NCBI GenBank assembly: GCA_037783545.1
Contig: JBBELK010000972.1
Coordinates: 186,001 to 250,000, forward strand
Source of the DNA: Henricia sp. BOLD:AAB3569
Taxonomy: Eukaryota > Echinodermata > Asteroidea > Spinulosida > Echinasteridae
Length of the DNA stretch: 64,000 bases
Reading direction: 5' to 3'
Below, piece after piece: positions 1 through 12,060 of the stretch. The position numbers and the translations under genes were made by a program. Every line of letters begins with the position of its first letter. The first letter of the stretch is position 1. The notes under the pieces were generated by a model. The model was not told the DNA's origin and did no database searches. It worked only from the letters and a program-made list of their open reading frames with translations.

Positions 1-539
1 AAATTTATTTCTGGGGTCCCCTATTTTGCTACCATGCTGCAAGTTAAATATGGCGGCCAATATGGCGGCCAATATGGCAAAATATGAAACAAAAATTATG
101 ATATGTAATGGACAAAATATAATGATAAACACATACATTAAAGGCAACCACCCAGAACTAACCCACACCAACTTATTGGGGAGCCCTTTGTGATCATATA
201 GCATATTTTGCATGTTAACAATACAATGAAATGCTCTGGAGATATCTAAAATGGCGGCCAATATGGCCACTAAAAATGGTCCAAAATGAAAAAGATCATA
301 CATGTATATTAGCCAAATAATGACAATCATTATTGCGTATCACCAATGAAGGTACTTCTCGTAAAATTCTACAGTATGCGCGATCTCAGACTTGAAATAA
401 GTACAAAATGGTACAATCTGCCCCCCGTACCTGATATCAAGAATTTTTTCGCAGTCCCATGTCCCAAACAAGGTTAATTGTCCACCTTGGAGATCGTCAA
501 CAGCAAACTGGATAGCTCGGTTGGGTTTGTGAGCACAGA
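1..539. other. Left flank of the large transposon, no gene seen
   Basis: I see no gene here. The unit ATGGCGGCCAATATGGC is repeated around 48-80 and once more near 251-267, a small local repeat. The stretch ends at the target-site duplication TAT (540-542) that borders the large transposon. Confidence 0.5.
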
Positions 540-542
540 TAT

Positions 543-1270
543 TAGTATGGGAGCCCAGACCGATTTGTTCATCATCACGAGTACAAAAGGTCTGAGGCGT
601 GGAATCAATAGGTATGGAGTATGGAAATAAAGTGACGATGATGATGATGAAAATAGGTGGGGCAAGTGTGACCTCCGAATGGCATTTCTTAAGTTGCAGA
701 TCCTGTACCTAAGGGAGGGGGGAGACCCCCTTTTGACCCCCAAATCACTTTTATTAATATTTTCGAGTACATCGATCAAACCTTCACCAAACTATCCTCT
801 GGTGAACCCTAATTAATGATCGGCATTTCTTAAGTTGCAAATCCTGTACTTAGTATGCTTAAGAAAGCCCTTAATTAGCAGTAATTAGCGGTTTAATTAT
901 CATATCGAGTACATCAACCAAACCAACGGTGATAAATTCTCTGGGGTTTCCTGAGTAATGAATGACCTTTCTTAAGTGTCAAATCCTGTACCAAATCCCC
1001 TTAAGAAAAGGTCAAAGGTCATTCATTAGCAGTATACACAACAGCCGTCGGCAAAAAGCCCATTTGTTTTGAACAGCTAGCGCTATGACCAAACGGCTGT
1101 TTTGTGTTTCATCCGCGGTTTAATCTCCGCTCTTTTTTTGCGGACTTAGGCGAAGTTATCTGGCACTGGGGTGGTTGAAATAATTCTGCAGAGTACACTG
1201 GCCAAAGAAAGACGTTCTTAGTTCAGCTTCTGTGGCGATTTCACTCGAGAGAATGTCAGTACCAGGTGAG
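543..1270 (+). repeat. Left outer inverted arm of the large transposon
   Basis: This arm matches 10910-11954 in reverse complement over almost its whole length, including the inner end GTCAGTACCAGGTGAG. It carries a roughly 40-bp extra segment near 612-655, bounded by AATAGGT, that the right arm lacks. It contains several copies of the motif TTCTTAAGTTGCA with RATCCTGTAC nearby, possibly transposase-binding sites. Confidence 0.85.
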
Positions 1271-3015
1271 ATTAGGCCCTATGTGTTTTTTAACGCAACC
1301 AGTCAAAGGAAAGATTCCGTCTGCGCTATGGGTTCCGTAGACACATCGCCTTCATGAATTTACCAGATTATGTTCAGTGCACGTGTAATCAATTTCAAAA
1401 TTGACAATTGCATTATTTGTCACCGTCAAAAGACGCGGATTACATTATGGAGTGCCGAAGTGTGAGGTGTTGCCACGGTAATTAGCTCCAAACATCATGG
1501 CTGTCAGATAAAACACCATTTAAAAGCACAGGGAAACGGTTCAGTGATATTTAGCGTATATACCATTGCCTAATAATAGAGTGACGTATTTACTTCGGTA
1601 GCCCAAATGCATCGCAAACTTCGCAAAGTCGACTTTATCACGGGTCAGCAAACAACGGCTAAAGCTGCAGGTTTCTTCCTTTTTTGCCAAATACGTTGTA
1701 TTAGAGCTAAGGTGATTCCCCTATGAAACGGTCTTAGATGCCCACCGTGCATCCTCAGTCGTTCCGATGTCCGCTTGTGCTTTTATGGTAACACTCCTCG
1801 TGCGAAATATGTATAGTGTTCTGCACAAGACGTGATGTGTATCACGACATGTGCTCACCGGAACATGTGCACACCAAGACATCCAAGACATTCATATGTT
1901 AGAGTTAGCAAGCACTCTTTTTCTGCATTCCACTATTTAAAATGGCACCCGTCAATTCGTGACAGTATGGATTTTTTTTTTAATCTCTGTGCGGGTTTAT
2001 GCATTTTCTGAAACTTTACATACGCACTTTGTTCACCATAATCCTGAAGTATAATGTACGTCACGTCTGCATGCATTAGAAACAAGTTTAGTTGCCAAAA
2101 AAATGCCCCATTGGCTGTCTCCGTGCACCGTGCAAGTCATAACATATTAAAATACATGCTGTACGTCCTTTATTAATGAATTAAAAATTTTATTATTTCA
2201 GAGAAATCCTACTATAGATGTTCAAAGCAATGGTAACAAACACGACATCATAAATAGTTATAACTGTAAGTACTTTTTGGTATCTGAAAAAAAGTGCGAT
2301 TATACATTTGCATAGATGGGATACTTTAAAAAGCCATACTGATTATGACCATAACATGTATTTAGTTACAATTAATGGCTCTTTATAATTCTATAATGAC
2401 CTCGGTCTGATTTATTCGATAGGTCATTCATCATTCAGGACACCATTTAACTCGTTTTGGTTTGATTGTCGACAGTAAGACAGTTGTCATTTTGATAATA
2501 ATTTCATTTGATTATGGAATTATTGGGGACTGGGGAGTCTCGGGGTATCAAACGACAGAGCTAGGGAGGAAAACACGTATGTAAACAAATGGTGATGTCA
2601 TTATGTTTCATGGTCCATTAATTTGGGATTAAAAAGCCTGTGTTCACGTCTGGAAAGCCAAAAGGAAGGGAAAACCGTACTTGCACCAACCCGACCGCTG
2701 CATGAAGAGTAATGACGTTCTGCTGTGTGATGGGTCATTTTTCAAAACTATGGAACCGGCCACCATTGTTACGTCAGTTGTCAGGGTAATTGGATGTAAA
2801 CAGTACTAAAGTAATATCGCGCGTCATTGTTTGTTGCCAAGGTTACTAGGTCAACACTAAAAAAAACCTGGACTTCTTCCCTGGGCTAACTTAATAGCTC
2901 GATTCACATGGACTTTTTTCCCCGTAGATTTTACGAGCGTCGCTTTCAGGGAAAAAGTCGGGGGAAAATATACCCAGCACGATGTGACAAAGGGATTGCC
3001 CCTCGTCCTCCTATA

Positions 3016-3160
3016 TAGACCGTATCGAATAGCCAAATATCGTGGGGCAGTTTCTTTGTTCCTTGATGACATGCATGGTTGTACATATTGTGCTTCCATT
3101 GTTGAACGGTTAAAGTAACGAAAGGTGCCCCACGAAATGGCGGCTATTCGATACGGTCTA
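3016..3160. mobile_element. Short palindromic MITE, 145 bp
   Basis: The ends are inverted copies: TAGACCGTATCGAATAGCC at the left and its near-perfect complement at the right, with the similarity running about 36 bp inward to GTGGGGCA. TA dinucleotides flank both ends. No coding capacity. It is nested in the arm of the large transposon. Confidence 0.7.
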
Positions 3161-3277
3161 TATCTCAACACACTCTTTCCTTTTGTTAACGCGCGCAACC
3201 CCACCCCCTAAAACCTGAAAGGAGTTCTTTAAATTCCTTGAATATTTGAGAGACAATATGGAAATTCACAATAATGG

Positions 3278-3336
3278 GCGGAGGGGGGTGGGGTGGGGGG
3301 TGGGGTGGGGAGCGGGGGGGGGCGGGGGGGGGGAGA
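3278..3336 (+). repeat. G-rich tract with G-quadruplex potential
   Basis: About 60 bp made almost only of G-runs separated by single T, A or C, such as GGGGTGGGG repeated. Four or more runs of at least four G are present. A similar G-rich block lies at the other side of the transposon (10741-10810), inside a MITE. Confidence 0.7.
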
Positions 3337-3525
3337 GTATACACTTTGCATACTGAAGGGTGGATTCATACTGTCGGGGGAAAAACGCCAACGCGAAGTG
3401 GCTTGAGCACTGCAGCTGATTTTACGAAACTTATGCAGTTGCGTAAGCCCACTTGCGCAACATTTTATTGCGTAAGTTGCGCAACATTCTTCCGAAGATA
3501 AGACACAATAGTATCCCTAAAGTAA

Positions 3526-3798
3526 GGTTCATCTGTGAAAATTTTTTAAAGAAGCTGATTTCAACTGATTTTGGTAGGTGTGGGTGTCAACATTTACCAA
3601 AAAAAAGTGAGCTGGGATAGGGGGTGGGGAAATTGCGTTTTCGGGGGTCAAAGGTCATTGACCCCAAAATTTGCTCAAAGTATATCGTGTATGGTCTCAA
3701 ATGAAAGGAAATTTAATTTTAAACACTGAAAGTGATATTCATTTCATCATTTAATACGTCTGTAGAAAGTTAAGCGTGATTGAAGATGTGGCGCTGGT
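3526..3798 (+). repeat. Inner inverted arm, left
   Basis: About 270 bp that match 9464-9727 in reverse complement, from CTGTGAAAA at one end to GATTGAAGATGTGG at the other. The pair brackets the transposase gene almost exactly, so the inner limits of the transposon arms lie just outside the coding block. Confidence 0.8.
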
Positions 3799-3999
3799 TA
3801 ACAGGGTATTTCCCGCTATTCACAATTTAGGAAAACTTTGAACTCTATCATGACACATGAATATGTATCTTTGAAGATATACCACATTATTCTGAGGCTG
3901 CTGTCGAACAGTTCAGTGCACGTAAAGTACAAATATGCACTAATAAATACAAATTACAGCTCAAAACTTACATTAACTATAATAGACAAAACAAATAAG

Positions 4000-6900
4000 T
4001 TAGTTGGCCTCTTCTTCATCACTTCCGAGTTCTTCCGCATCTGTTCCCAATGATCCATTGAAGCAGTGTCCACAGCACACTCCGCATGCAGAAACGCATG
4101 ACATGCCAGCCTTCATGCAGCTACATTTCATTGTTTGACACTGCCTCTCCCCTTCCTTGCAGTTGCAGCAAATTCCTTTCAGAAGATTGTCTGGGGCGAT
4201 ACCACCGGTCAGCATCTTCGGTCTCAGTTTTCTGTTGCTGTCTAACTCCCATCCTCTTCCTATGGGATCAAGGACAGAGGTGTCTAGATGCTTCCATACG
4301 ACAACCTGCAGATGAACACGAAGGGAATGTTGTACTGTTGAATTTTCAGTTGGTGGTAGGCGGTCAGGATCAATTTTACCTTTGGCTGCTTGTTTTTTGA
4401 ATTTCAAATAGCGAGCCCTTTCAAGGGGAGTGTCCCCGCAGCCATACGTGATCTGCATTGTCTTTATTCCAGCTGTTTGAATTTCAGATTCAGTTGAAGT
4501 TACACTTGTAAATGCAGTGATGACACTGGCAGGAAATATGGATTTGTATAGAGAACATTTGGTATGTCCGTGTATGCATGAAACGGTGTCATTTCCAGAC
4601 CAACCATACTTGAAAAGGAATTCTTCCCGGTCTCCAATTTCGATAGTAGAGATGTCATAAAGTCCATCAAAGTCTGATTGCAGGTACAAATTAGAACAGT
4701 TACTTGGAAGATGGTAGCAGAGCAAAACCAATATGTCAGTGTCTTGGGCGACAACAACAACTGGTGTATCCACACATTTGATCATGTCTATTGCAGTCTT
4801 AACAATAAGCGTGTCGCCATCATCTTTTGCTTGATGTACAACGATATTGTTTCTAGCCATCTCTGTAGATATCATCATGATAAGAGCTTCTTTATTCTTC
4901 TCATTTGCCAGAAAAACCTCTCTCTCACATGATATGGTCAATTCCGGTGTGACTCTTAAGTCCGGAGAAACCTTCTTCCCAGCCATCCGCCGCATATGTT
5001 CATGATCTTTTGTTGCTGGTTCTTCGCCATAGCCATCAAACACTACTGTAGAATCCTTGAATTTGGCTCGAACATACCTGACATAAGAATCAACTATGGT
5101 CTTGATGGTAGCACCACTAGTCCACTTCACCTGATGAAGTAGCCATCCTCCATCAACAACATGCATCTTGTTGTTCATGTCCAGGTCAAGTTTTGTTGAT
5201 GTTTCCTTGAGCATTCTGCCGAATTCATGCTTTTTGGGTTTCCTCATCATACGATCCATAGTGAAGAGTGATGTTGGTACTGGGGTCAACTCAAAGCTGA
5301 AGATCTCTTCGATCCCTTCGTTTCGCTCTGCCATGATAATCAATCTGTTGAAGAGTTGGGTCTTCTCGATATACACCTTCTTGTCCCCTATTTTTACTTT
5401 CTTCTGAAGGTCAGCTAGGTTTTTGCATTTCTTGGATGTCTTCATGCTTTTAACAGGTGACTCATCATCAAGTTCCTTCTGCATTTCTTGGCCTATCCTC
5501 ACTGCATCTTCACAGTTGACAACTGACCTGTCGCTGGTCATTATTCCACTAGACAGCGAAGCAATGATAAATGGGTCGTTTACCTGAAATGAAAAGAAAC
5601 ATCTTTTTCTTACATGATATTTAGCAAAATGTTTCAAAAAATTGTCAACTAAAATGTGGAATGATGTCAGCATGTAAAATACTTACCTTTGTGAAAGGGT
5701 CATGGGTCGAAAACCATTCAGAAATCAATTTCACACATTGGCTGTCTTTCTCCATACGCTGTGGCCCAAGGTCTGTGTGGGTCCTCTTACTCCGTTTTCC
5801 ACCGATCATTTCTTCCATCAGATCCCCTAGAAGCTTAAGATGTGAAAACGTGCCAGCCCATACTTTCACAGAGTTCTCGTTACGCATCCTTCCTCTCGTT
5901 AAGCCTCCATTTGATTTTGCTTTCCGCATGAGGGTTTCTTCGATTGTCTGATCAGAAAATTGTCCGGAAAATTGCTCATTGCTGTAACGGGTTGTGTGAT
6001 TTCCCGCCATGAATGCTTCATACACCTGAAATAGGAAAGAACATCCTTTATTATTCAACCTATCAATAGGGATTTGTATGGGGAATGAAATTGCCACCAA
6101 GGCTTTGCTATCATGACTATGTTTTCACTGTTGCCATCGATGCTCCAAGACACATGTTATCAGATAGTGACTGTACTCATAAGAAGATCAGATTTAGGGT
6201 TTTTAATACTAACCTGGGGATATTGTTCTGGTAGTCTTAGCATCTCTTGTAAGTACATGCGTCCAAATTTGGCGTACTGGCCATGTCCAGCTGTGGCAAA
6301 TATACCAATCATCTTAGAAACTGCATTCAGATGTCCATGCCAATCATGGAGTCTTTCTGCCAACAGGAACTCTTGTCCTCTTCTTACTAGTTGATGGTAA
6401 AAAACCCACAGCTTTGCCGTTCTTGATGTTTCCTGCAAGTCCTTCAGTGTCTCACCCAGACTGTTACAATCATTTCCACTCATCATGTGTTTGACCAGTG
6501 CGGCATCCGTCAAGAAGTGTGCTCTGAGGGCCTTCGAGTATGCTGCACCTTTGAGGATGTACTTGACTGTATTTGGTCCATAGATGACTCCCATGGCTTC
6601 TGCCAAACCACTGCCTTCCATGATGTAGCCAATGCAACCAAGGTAACTCTTTAGGAAGTGGAATCCGCCAAGTCGCACAACGACTTCTAGCTTCTGCTCC
6701 TTAACAATTTGAGATGTCTTAATGAACAGGGGCAGATCAAATGTTATTATTGCCGGTGACGTGTTTGTTCCCGTTATGGCTCTCATGATGGTGGTGTATA
6801 TTGTCTGCATGTCATTGGGATTTGCATTAATGATGCGCAGAAACTCAATGGAAGATTTCACTGTTAATCCGTTGTATTTCTGGTGCATAAACCCCATGAA

Positions 6901-8997
6901 GTTTGGATGTACAGTTTTTCCTTCTACCCATCTATTGTACCAGTCTTGGACAGTTGCTTCTACTGGAATGGATCTCTCTGGTACTTTGTCCAGAAGTTCT
7001 TCATACTTTATCAGCTTAGTGTCCAGTAGTGCATTTGCTCGTTGAGGCACATAATGTTGCAGACCTTCCATGTTTGACAGAATTTCACTCTTTACTGTTG
7101 GTTTTCGCTGCATCTTCCTATTCTCATCAACCTCAAGTTGATTGGCATTTTCTGGCGTGGTAACTTTGATCTGTCCCATGGCATGAAAGCCTGACTTTCC
7201 ATCTAAGGTTATCAAATCATGATCCATGTTGTCACCAACATGTTGTTCAATCTGCTTGTCAAGGACTGCCATTGATTCTGCATATGTGTTATTAGTTGAG
7301 TCAATGTAAGTGTACTTGTAGTCCACAGTCTCTTTTTGACTTTCACATATGCCCAATCTGTGCATGATGTCAATCAGCTGATCTGAACCAAACTTGTGAT
7401 CAAGGTACAAGCTCATGCCGAGCTGGAAAGGCATCTTGGATGATCTTGGACGAAGTGAAGATATAATATTTTGCCCAGCTACATTTCTTCTAACAGATGA
7501 ACGAGGCATTAAGCATGTTAACAACAGTTTAAGAGATTCTGGCAGCTCATAAGGTGATGTCATTTCTTTGAGTGAAGGAAATTCATCTTTTCTGAAATTA
7601 AGACACTTAATGTCATTTATTATGAGAGAAGCAGCTGTTTTGATGATGGCGTTTTTCTTCTCCTCTTCATCATCAGTTTGCATTTTATGGTAGTCTCGGA
7701 TGATGTTTGCTGTACAGCTCCTAAAGCAGACGACATCTTTTCTGCGCTCTTCGTTGGTTATAAATATACTTTCACCGTAGTATTGCTGGAGGTTGTCTTT
7801 CAGATATCGCTCCTGATAAACTGGATTTTCATCACCAACCATTTGCTTCATTTTATTGTGCAATTCGCTTACAGTATTAACACCGCTCTCAAGTTCCCTG
7901 TCCATCCATCCGCAGAGCTTGAAGAAGGCACTTTCTTTGCAGCTATCTACAGGCCTCCCAGGTTTCTGAAAATAAAACGTATTAGAATAAGACATGACCA
8001 ACTGTTGAATGGCTCGTTTGATGGTAATCATAGAGTGTTTAATTTAAGGAATTGGGGGAATTTTACATTGAGACATACTTTACTTTACCCTAGTACCTGT
8101 TGTGAATTGTAAATGCATGCATATTGTAGCAATTTTACTTACATTACGTCGCTCTGGTACATCATACAGGGTGGAGTAACATTTATTATGATAGACAGCT
8201 TCTTCTGCTACAAGATCTGCCATGCCTTCCAAGCGTCCTTTCACAGCCATTCCTAGACTATCTCTTCTCTCACTTGCTATTCTAAGAAGTGATTGCTTTA
8301 GCGTAACAGTTGATGCCTGATGTATGGTCTCCTGTCTGTCAGGATGTTTATCATCAAAATGGATGTCCTCATTGCATATGACACATCTTTCACTGTACGG
8401 AAACCGTGTAGAAACCTGCCCTGAAATTATAATTTGGATAAAGTTAGCCACTTTTGTAGGTAAATCAACAGTATGCTTTGTTGAAAACTTTAAGAAATAA
8501 AACATTTACTCCCCATTCCAGAAAAAATACAGCACAACATTTTTTGAATAACAAAAACATTATTCCATTATGTTTTTCGAAATCAGTTTCAATTATTAAA
8601 ACGGTCTTAACTGGGAATAAAAGTTAAATTTTAAAATTAGGTAAATTTTGTAGAATTGTAATTACATTTTTTTTTATTCAATTCAAGTGAATGAATTTCT
8701 CTTACCATTATCGTTGTCATCATTTAGAGGTTGTGCCACCTTTTGGCGTTTCTGTCGTGGTGCATCGTCCTGTTCCTCAACTGGCTCCTTTTGCATGTAA
8801 ATGGATCGGCAATTTCGGTGGACTGTTATAGGAATGTTACTTGCCCATTTTCTTTCCAAGCGCTCTAATAATGAAGAGTCGCTGATACATTTACACTGCT
8901 GTGTTAGATTATCATACCCCTTCTTGTATAGTCTCTGTAGCTTTCCTGCTTGGAGAGAGTCCTCGTTACATATTTCACATCTATCCATTGTGCTCAT
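4000..8997 (-). CDS. Transposon-encoded protein with XPG/FEN-like nuclease and Cys-rich tail (Academ-like transposase), 5 exons
   Basis: Five exons join in frame: 8997-8706, 8420-8143, 7965-6214, 6025-5687 and 5583-4000. All introns are GT-AG, total 4,245 nt, 1,414 codons plus stop. Residues 7-63 and about 110-180 each hold a CxxC...HxxC finger beginning C-x-I-C-N-E-D, so the N-terminus is a duplicated zinc module; RQKRQK at 81-86 may be a nuclear signal. Exon 3 (191-774) contains GGFHFLKSYLGCIGYIMEGS and no family I can name. Exon 5 shows nuclease-like signs in order: VFDGYG, KDDGDT, AQDTDILVLL and GWSGNDTVSCIHGHTK, resembling the VFDG, acidic-pair and G-x-D/helix-turn motifs of FEN1/XPG proteins. 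The tail has nine closely spaced cysteines (CNC...CSC...CC), like a CXC finger. There is no stop or frameshift. Start chosen at the first ATG of exon 1; the fourth codon is also Met. Likely role: cutting DNA during transposition, in the nucleus (inferred). Confidence 0.8.
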
Positions 8998-9463
8998 GAT
9001 TGTTCATCAAATCAACATGTTGAAAGTCAATATGGAAGTGAGCGAGCACATGGTTATATTGCTAAGTTAAGGCCGTGGTCAACTGTCAGGAAACATCTCT
9101 GGGTGGTAAGAGGTCTACATGCTGTATGGCAGGTGGAATGGTACAAAAACATAAATGAGGCCGACACAATAATGACCCCAAAAAAAATGTCACAAGAATT
9201 ACAGGGACTTAAAATGGGGACTTGCTCCCTTTTAAATTAAGTTTATAAGTAACGTTAATGTTATTGTTGAAATGTTATATGAATTGGTCAGCACGACTAT
9301 CTTTATAGTGTCAGTCTCTTATCTACTCTAAATGCTAAAAGTACCGGTAAACAATTTGATAAATTAAATTTTATACAATTTTATACATTACCAGTGCTTC
9401 TCAAATAGAGCTGAAGTCGCTTTTTTTCATGGTGCCATACGAGAATTGATCACCAACACTAGG
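8998..9463. other. Upstream region of the transposase gene
   Basis: This is the 5' side of the minus-strand gene and should contain its promoter. No clear TATA box or other recognised element was seen. It ends at the inner inverted arm. Confidence 0.35.
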
Positions 9464-9727
9464 CCCACATCTTCAATCACGCTTAACATTTTACAGAAGT
9501 ATTAGATGGTAAAATTAATATCACTTTCAGTGTTTGAAATTAAATTTCCTTTCATTTGAGACCATACACGATATACTTTGAGCAAAATTTGGGGTCAATG
9601 ACCTTTGACCCCCGAAAACGCAATTTCCCCACCCCCAATCCCAGCTCACTTTTTTTTGGTAAATGTTGACACCCACACCTACCAAAATCAGTTGAAATCA
9701 GCTTCTTTAAAAATTTTTCACAGATTG
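9464..9727 (-). repeat. Inner inverted arm, right
   Basis: Reverse-complement partner of 3526-3798. Similarity is high but with scattered base changes and short indels, so these arms are older or less conserved than the outermost ends. Confidence 0.8.
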
Positions 9728-10530
9728 GCTAAAAATATGTTTAATTTGGGGTTACTACAAGCTATGGAGCTTGCGCCATTTGTCAAAAGTTGCGCAAGCT
9801 GCGCAGTGTTTCGTGAAATCGACTGCAGGTCATTATCTTTAGGTGTCAGAACCATAAGGCTCGAAAGTTGGTCACGGCAAAGGAGTTATCTTGCCACGAA
9901 AGTCACATTTATGGATTTTTTGTTTTCGTCGGTTTTTGATGTCCTGAAAGTAACGACAGAGTGCTCGACAAAGCACTTCGCGTTCACGTTCGCAATTTAC
10001 GTGCATCTATAAGACCTCCATAATAGCGTTGTTGGGTGGGGCGATTTAGAGTGAAACGACGCGTTGAAAACCAATAGTTTTTTTTAGCCATGCAGAACAT
10101 GCGTCAATACCGCTAGCGAAAAAAAGATTCGGCTTTTCGTTAATCATGAATGAACATGGAAAATGACCATGCGTCGCCTGACATACTGCGCGTACCGTGC
10201 GGTTCCGTTCCATACCCAGTGTGGACTACCCAAAATACTATTTTCCCCAAAATACTCTATCCATATGGGAATACAAAAATTCCAATCTCCAATTTGGATG
10301 TGGTAGCAAACAAGTTTTTGGTGTAATCATGCATTGTTCATGAGACCAGATAATAATTTACAGAATATATGTCTTTTTGAACGACATACCTGTAGGCCTG
10401 TACGGATTGAGAGCGCCACCACCACCACACGTGGCTATAACTGGCTACGCTGCTGGGTGGAATACCTGGACGGTCACTTATGAATACACTCTATAACTTG
10501 ACAATAACTTTATAATTTAGGAACTAGTAA
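9728..10530. other. Right subterminal DNA of the transposon, no gene seen
   Basis: Weak similarity to the left arm around 9780-9830; otherwise no recognisable feature. It ends at a MITE. Confidence 0.35.
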
Positions 10531-10830
10531 TGCACCTATCAATTGTTTTCCCCACCCCTCCCCACCCCCCGGGCTACCCCACCTAAGAGGTGGGGATTGT
10601 CACTTGTTGCGTGACAAAATCCCCACCCCTGGGGCAACATTTAGGTGACAAAAATCCCCACCCTCGGGTGCAAAACATGCGCAAAAATGCACAAATATGC
10701 ACAGAAAATGGGCCAAATGCCCCACCCTGGGGCATGAAAAATGTGACCAAACCCCCACCTAGGGGGTGGGGCAGCGCGGGGGGCGGGGGGGAGGGGGGGG
10801 GGGGGGGGGTGAAAACAATCGATAGGTGCA
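10531..10830. mobile_element. 300-bp MITE, PIF/Harbinger-type target duplication
   Basis: The ends read TGCACCTATCAATTGTTTTC and, on the other strand, TGCACCTATCGATTGTTTTC. The trinucleotide TAA flanks both sides (10528-10530 and 10831-10833). The interior is a run of short inverted C-rich and G-rich blocks such as CCCCACC and GGGGTGGGG. The 3-bp TWA duplication is typical of PIF/Harbinger, but no transposase is present. A fragment of the same family lies at 29913-30030. Confidence 0.75.
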
Positions 10831-10909
10831 TAACGTCCCATGAAAGCAACGTGTCTATATACAGAATCCGTGGCGGAAATTTGCTTTGACTGCTTGCGTT
10901 GTACACAGT

Positions 10910-11954
10910 CTCACCTGGTACTGACATTTTCTCGATTGAATTCGCTACAGAAGTTGAACTAAGAACGTCTTACTTTGGCCAGTTTACTCTACATAATTAT
11001 TTCAACCACCCTAGTGTCAGAGAACTTCGCTTAAAGGAGCATGACCAGAGTTTCTGGAAAATAGTTTTCGATGTAACTTACCAATATTATCAAGTAACTC
11101 CCATACACACCTCCCATGTCCCAAAAACCCGAAAACATTCGCGATTTCCAGTAAAAAATTGAACAAAACTATCGAGTCGGCTTTCAGTGGATAAACGTTG
11201 ATACTGGAAAATTAGTTTACAAATAATGGGTGGATTTTCGACGATATCCTCGGAAATATGCGGCCTAGAAGCGCGGGAGTTTCAGTTTCGTAATCAGAAA
11301 AATATAACGGATGTTATGATATAAAAATCTCATGACCCATAAGGTAAGTCCCGGGGAGTTATGGGTAAAAAAAAGTGATCTGGTCACACTCCTTTAAGTC
11401 CGCATAAAACGAGAGGAGATTAAACCGCGGATGAAACACAAAACAGCCGTTTGCTAAAAGCGCTAGCCGTTCAAAACAAATGGGCCTTTTGCCGACGGCT
11501 GTTGTTTGTACTGCTAATGAATGATTTTGACCTTTTCTTAAGGGGATTTGGTACAGGATTTGACACTTAAGAAATGTCATTCATTACTCAGGAAACCCCA
11601 GAGAATTTATTACCGTTGGTTTGGTTGATGTACTCGATTTAATAATTAAACCGCTAATTACTGCTAATTAAGGGCTTTCTTAAGCATACTAAGTACAGGA
11701 TTTGCAAATTAAGAAATGCCGATCATTAATTAGGGTTCACCAGAGGATAGTTTGGTGAATGTTTGATCGATGTACTCGAAAATATTAATAAAAGTGTTTT
11801 TGGGGTCAAAAGGGGGCCTCCCCTCTCCCTTAGGTACAGGATCTGCAACTTAAGAAATGCCATTTGGAGGTCACACTTGCCCCACCTATTGATTCCACGC
11901 CTCAGACCTTTTGTACTCGTGATGATGAACAAATCGGTCTGGGCTCCCAGACTA
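10910..11954 (-). repeat. Right outer inverted arm of the large transposon
   Basis: Reverse-complement partner of 543-1270. It is longer only because a TTAA-flanked element (11035-11393) sits inside it; removing that insertion restores the alignment with the left arm at GCGGACTTA-GCGAAG. Confidence 0.85.
11035..11393. mobile_element. 359-bp MITE with TTAA target duplication
   Basis: TTAA flanks both sides (11031-11034 and 11394-11397). The terminal repeats are AGGAGCATGACCAGAG and, on the other strand, AGGAGTGTGACCAGATC. The left transposon arm lacks this segment and reads straight through, so it serves as an empty site. TTAA is the target of piggyBac and Kolobok transposases. Confidence 0.85.
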
Positions 11955-12060
11955 TATGTTTGACCAGGGTATCTTGACATTCACATTTTCCGAATTTGCT
12001 CAATGATGTGTTGCACTGCATTACTTATAATCCAATGTTGTGCCGTACTTATTTTCTTAC

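Larger units (their letters stand above)
1271..3525. other. Left subterminal DNA of the transposon, no gene seen
   Basis: No coding region is recognised. The part around 1450-1600 resembles 49970-50125, so it belongs to a dispersed repeat. A small palindromic insertion lies at 3016-3160 and a G-run at 3278-3336. The stretch 3400-3500 is weakly similar to the reverse complement of 9780-9830, which suggests the original arms were longer than the part still easily aligned. Confidence 0.45.
543..11954 (-). mobile_element. Large Academ-like DNA transposon, 11.4 kb, apparently complete
   Basis: Both ends are visible. The left begins TAGTATGGGAGCCCAGACC and the right, read on the other strand, begins TAGTCTGGGAGCCCAGACC. 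TAT sits immediately outside each end (540-542 and 11955-11957), giving a 3-bp target duplication. Long inverted arms flank a central minus-strand gene of five exons. From family knowledge, Academ elements make 3-4-bp duplications and encode a large transposase with an XPG-type nuclease and a cysteine-rich finger, which matches the product here. The arms carry later insertions (3016-3160, 10531-10830, 11035-11393). The assignment to Academ rests on recalled family features, not on a search. Polinton and piggyBac are not supported: no polymerase B or integrase, and the duplication is not TTAA. Confidence 0.7.

Noticed and set aside
543-11954. Polinton/Maverick or piggyBac element
   Set aside because: No polymerase B, integrase or capsid genes, and the duplication is TAT, not 6 bp or TTAA.
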